A DNA stretch of 64,000 nucleotides from Timema cristinae. Lineage: Eukaryota > Arthropoda > Insecta > Phasmatodea > Timematidae. The DNA lies in assembly GCA_039000515.1 (NCBI GenBank), contig JBCFYV010000012.1:6716826-6780825 (forward strand). The letters are read 5' to 3'. Positions 61,201 through 64,000 of this stretch are shown here, in pieces. Every line of letters begins with the position of its first letter. Position 1 is the first letter of the stretch. The notes beneath the pieces were generated by a model. The model saw only the letters and a program-made list of their open reading frames with translations. It did no database searches and was not told where the DNA came from. The position numbers and the translations under genes are program-made.

Positions 61201-61533
61201 TGGCGGTTCCGAGAATTACGCGTACCGTGTATGTGTTGGTGTCGATCTCGCCAAAACAAAAACAGTGTGCAAGGTTCACGGGATCACCATAAACTATGGC
61301 AACCGGAACGATGTTAACTTTGACGTTTTGAAAGCGATGGTCACTGAACAGGCTGCGGAGAGATACATACAGATACTGCACAAAAATGTAAGAAAAGATC
61401 TTGCGACCCTATGTACCATTTTGCAGACTAAATTTACCGGCCTGTGTACACTAAACGGCGGATAACCGACGATTATAATAGGTTGTCGTTTGGTTATCAG
61501 AGTCCTTGTAAACGCACTCGCCACGACTAAAAG
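58230..61533 (+). pseudogene. Protein-primed family B DNA polymerase pseudogene (Polinton/Maverick-like)
   Basis: The ancestral enzyme would copy the element's linear DNA using a protein primer. Visible in order: an N-terminal stretch (NGNDTICLAHALVV at 58308); Cys-rich zinc-binding segments at 58530-58700 and about 58720-58850 (CKYCGSWF, HRCYEIFCRVC); exonuclease motifs FVFYDSEYQ (58912), LLGHNAKGYDGNFIL (59160) and YCVKDVEI (59550). Then come WECTF (60060), motif A-like YLDVCSLYHYV (60236), motif B-like LAKLFFNSLCGKFGQR (60797) and motif C-like YHDIDSI (61090). It ends with KVHGITINY and FGYQSP. At least ten stops or frameshifts break it. The motif A Pro is His and the motif C Thr is Ile. 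Length fits a protein of about 1,000-1,100 residues before decay. An endogenised related virus is the alternative. Confidence 0.88.
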
Positions 61534-61917
61534 GTGATCATTTAGACGGGCTGAATAATCACATATTTTTCTTTCACTCTAGACAGTTCCACTGACATAC
61601 AATTTTTCAAAAATTCGAGATTTTTTAAATATTTTTTCTGCATTAGAACATGTCTATTTATTTATTTATTTTATGTACCTGGGATACTTTTTTATATTTT
61701 TTCATCCACCAGTACAATCCTTCACTTCCCCTATTATTTCTAGTCAAATAGAATTAGTTGTTTGTTTATTTTAATTCTAGTCAATTTTTTCCTTGTTCAT
61801 ATTTTAAATTGAAACCATCTGGTTGTGTGCGTATATTCAATTACTTTTTAAATTGGACTTTGTAAATTAATACTGAGGCCACTATTCCCGCTATGATCTC
61901 AAGAAATTGATTATTGT
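61534..61917. other. AT-rich spacer, no gene recognised
   Basis: AT-rich sequence between the polymerase relic and the minisatellite. Confidence 0.55.
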
Positions 61918-62330
61918 TTCCATAATATACTTCGAATTGTAATATAAATTCTATAACATTAATTTTTTTATATAAATATTCAAAGCATGCTTTTCGTGGC
62001 GTGAGATCTTTTCAAAAATATGATTTGTTTAAATATTCCAAATATACTTTTCGTATTATAAGATATATTTGTAAACCTTTTTATTTGTGTACTTTTCATG
62101 GTGTGATATATATTTGTAAACTTTGATTGGTGTAAATAAATATTCCAAGTATACTTTTGTGGTGCTAGGTGTGAGCCAAATTTCTAAAACATTGGTTTGT
62201 GTAAATAAATATTCCAAGTATTCTTTTCACTGTGTGAGATATATTTTAAAATAAATATTTAATATAAACGTTTCACGGTATGAGCTATTTTTGTATTAAT
62301 AAATATTATAAAAACTGTTATAATTGTGTT
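61918..62330. repeat. Diverged minisatellite, unit about 65-75 bp
   Basis: Five to six units. Each contains AAATATTCCAAGTATAC or a variant, CTTTTCGTGGTGTGAGA or a variant, and a TTGTAAA or TTGTGTAAAT spacer. It lies between the polymerase and ATPase relics. Confidence 0.75.
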
Positions 62331-62405
62331 TTAACGTCTATACCCCCGTACTTCCTATCCAATAAATACAAGTTCATATAGCTTATGAGCTCAGTCTCAA
62401 ACATT

Positions 62406-63060
62406 ATGGACAAGTTGATACATCAATTTTCGGGTATCATCAGCGGCCCTTCCGGCTGTGAAAGTCACATTTTGTAGCAGACTTTATCCGTAACTTAGAC
62501 ACAATGTGTGACATTAAATTTGATAAAATAACCTAGTATTATGCTTTATGGCAACCGGGATTCTAACAGGACGGGCCAAGTCCTCACGTCATATTCTGTA
62601 AGGGTTTGCCGGAAATGGATGACACATATAGTGACTATCCACAGCTGATTATCCTGGACGACCTGATGCGTGAAGCCAATGAAAAGGTCGTCGATCTTTT
62701 CACCAAAGAATGCCACCATCAAATATTATCTTCATGTACCTTACACAAAATATATTCCACCAGGGTAAGGACCAGAGAAACATTTCCTTAAACGCACATT
62801 ATATCGTTCTGTTTAAAAATCTCAAGGATAAAACTCAGATTCAACACTTTGCACCTCAAGTCTGTCTTGAAAACCCCCCCTCTGTTTTTCAATAGGGTTA
62901 AGCTGATGCTACAAGTACTCCCAACAGGTATATATTGTTAGATTTCAAACAATGTACAACAGAATGGTTCAGATATTGAACCCACACAAATGTCGGCTGC
63001 TGCGTGTACCTACCACGCAAAAGCTATAAAAACACCAAAATTTCACGATTACGGAACACG
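62406..63060 (+). pseudogene. Packaging-type (FtsK/HerA-like) ATPase pseudogene of the Polinton-like element
   Basis: Such ATPases pump DNA into capsids in Polintons and related viruses. The frame from 62406 reads MDKLIHQFSGIISGPSGCES; this is a P-loop in which the GK before Ser is reduced to E, so the Walker A motif is broken. A stop follows. At 62640-62680 the Walker B-like QLIILDDLMREANEKVVDLF is seen. After a frameshift, YLTQNIFHQG, NAHYIVLFKN and DKTQIQHFAPQ follow (62720-62870). A C-terminal piece RYILLDFKQCTTEWFRY is at about 62920-62975. Same strand as the polymerase relic, about 0.9 kb downstream. Confidence 0.8.
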
Positions 63061-63149
63061 GTTGGTGTCAAGACTTCGAGTAGGAAAGACGTGCCCCACT
63101 TGAGCAAATTGTCTAGGCATCCGTCTACAACACCCTCCGGGGAACCCGC

Positions 63150-64000
63150 ATACTACACATACTAAATTCGGGACAGACATACCGGTGCTATATGCTGTAG
63201 TGGTAACCTAACGGTGTCAACAAGCTACAGCAAGGTGTAAAGTGGAGCCGGCTGCGAAGCAATACATCGCAGTCGGAGTCTGTCCTCCGGGACACCAGAC
63301 AACACACAAATACCCCCACCACTGCACAGAGGGGGGCACATTAGGCCCTACACACTGACCACTAGCCTGCCCTTTTCAGGGCTGCGCGAAATGGCCGCCA
63401 CCACACGTACATCAACAACAACAGGATCATTGGCTTCAGAACAATCGACCACCGAGGACACAGAGATGGAATCTGACACGATGGACAAGGGACTTTCACA
63501 ATGGCAGACGAACTGGGACGCAAACGCAAATTACAGACCACGATAACACACACAAACAAAGAAAAGAGCATTGACATTTACAAACAAGTTCGACCCCCTG
63601 AAAAGGGACGAAAACAATACCCCAACACCAGTCGACCAGAACACTGACAAACAGCCGCCTACAACAACAACAACCACCACACACAAGACACGTTACCCAC
63701 CAATAGTGACGCTAGGAACACAAAACTATAACTAAACTAGCCAAGGAAATAGGAAACGAAACCAAGATTACTTATGTAGCACATGGACTTAAGATTCACA
63801 CAACAACTAAACAAGACTTTGAACTGGTGCAGCACCTACTTAAGGACATAAAGACAGGATTTCCACACGTACACTTTACCTAGGGACAAGCCACTGAAGG
63901 TAGTCATCAAGGGCTCCCTCCCAACATGGCAACTGGGGACATCCAACAAGAACTAGTGGGGCTAGGTTTCCCGGTCACAGACGTCAGACAGTTCACCAGA
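63150..64000 (+). pseudogene. 5' part of a Jockey/CR1-like LINE, ORF1 frameshifted, cut by the window end
   Basis: ORF1 proteins of these elements bind RNA and chaperone nucleic acids. A GC-richer leader precedes an ATG at 63391 in context CGCGAAATGGCC, opening MAATTRTSTTTGSLASEQ and about 52 codons to a TAA. Other frames continue with FTNKFDPLKRDENN (63575), KLAKEIGNETKITYV (63735) and GDIQQELVGLGFPVTDVRQ (63930). The last matches the region upstream of the zinc knuckles in X-element/Jockey ORF1. At least three frameshifts are needed. The left boundary, where it enters the Polinton remnant, is uncertain. Confidence 0.75.

Overview
The window is AT-rich, gene-poor nuclear DNA from an animal, most likely an arthropod. 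The evidence is the mix of tRNA-derived SINEs, hAT, PIF/Harbinger and RTE/Jockey-like remnants, a Polinton-type polymerase relic, many simple repeats, and no bacterial-style gene packing. I cannot name the species from the sequence. No complete, intact host gene is visible. Nearly every recognisable coding segment is a broken mobile-element gene. Two short candidate host or transposon exons are flagged with low confidence.

Layout. 0-13 kb: a GC-richer dispersed repeat (281-1260, with a second copy near 19.1 kb), an ATT microsatellite, a candidate transposon exon with a terminal-repeat-like end (3.6-3.8 kb), a long imperfect hairpin (4.02-4.16 kb), several degraded SINEs, and a candidate minus-strand first exon with a perfect splice donor at 10.46 kb. 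14.8-18.7 kb: an RTE-like LINE relic on the plus strand, followed by a hAT (ZMYM1-like) transposase pseudogene on the minus strand. 19-27 kb: the second dispersed repeat copy, SINEs and AT-rich sequence with tandem duplications.

27.45-37.56 kb is a single satellite array of about 120 copies of an 81-bp unit. The unit is 27 codons long, open in one forward frame, carries a small hairpin, and shows higher-order block duplications. Single-base deletions cluster in its middle part.

37.6-52 kb is AT-rich and seeded with SINEs in both orientations, including one split by a younger insertion. 52.5-53.8 kb holds a 793-bp hAT element with a perfect 8-bp target-site duplication and a surviving 3' transposase exon; it probably sits inside an older hAT. 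54-57.2 kb holds four kinds of tRNA-headed repeat, a 162-bp MITE nested inside a SINE, and a PIF/Harbinger relic. 58.2-63 kb is the remains of a Polinton/Maverick-like element: a protein-primed family B DNA polymerase pseudogene, a diverged minisatellite, and a packaging-type ATPase pseudogene. The window ends in the 5' part of a Jockey/CR1-like LINE.

The parts do not form a pathway. The window reads as a layered record of transposition. The Polinton remnant, the open-frame satellite and the datable nested insertions deserve the most attention.
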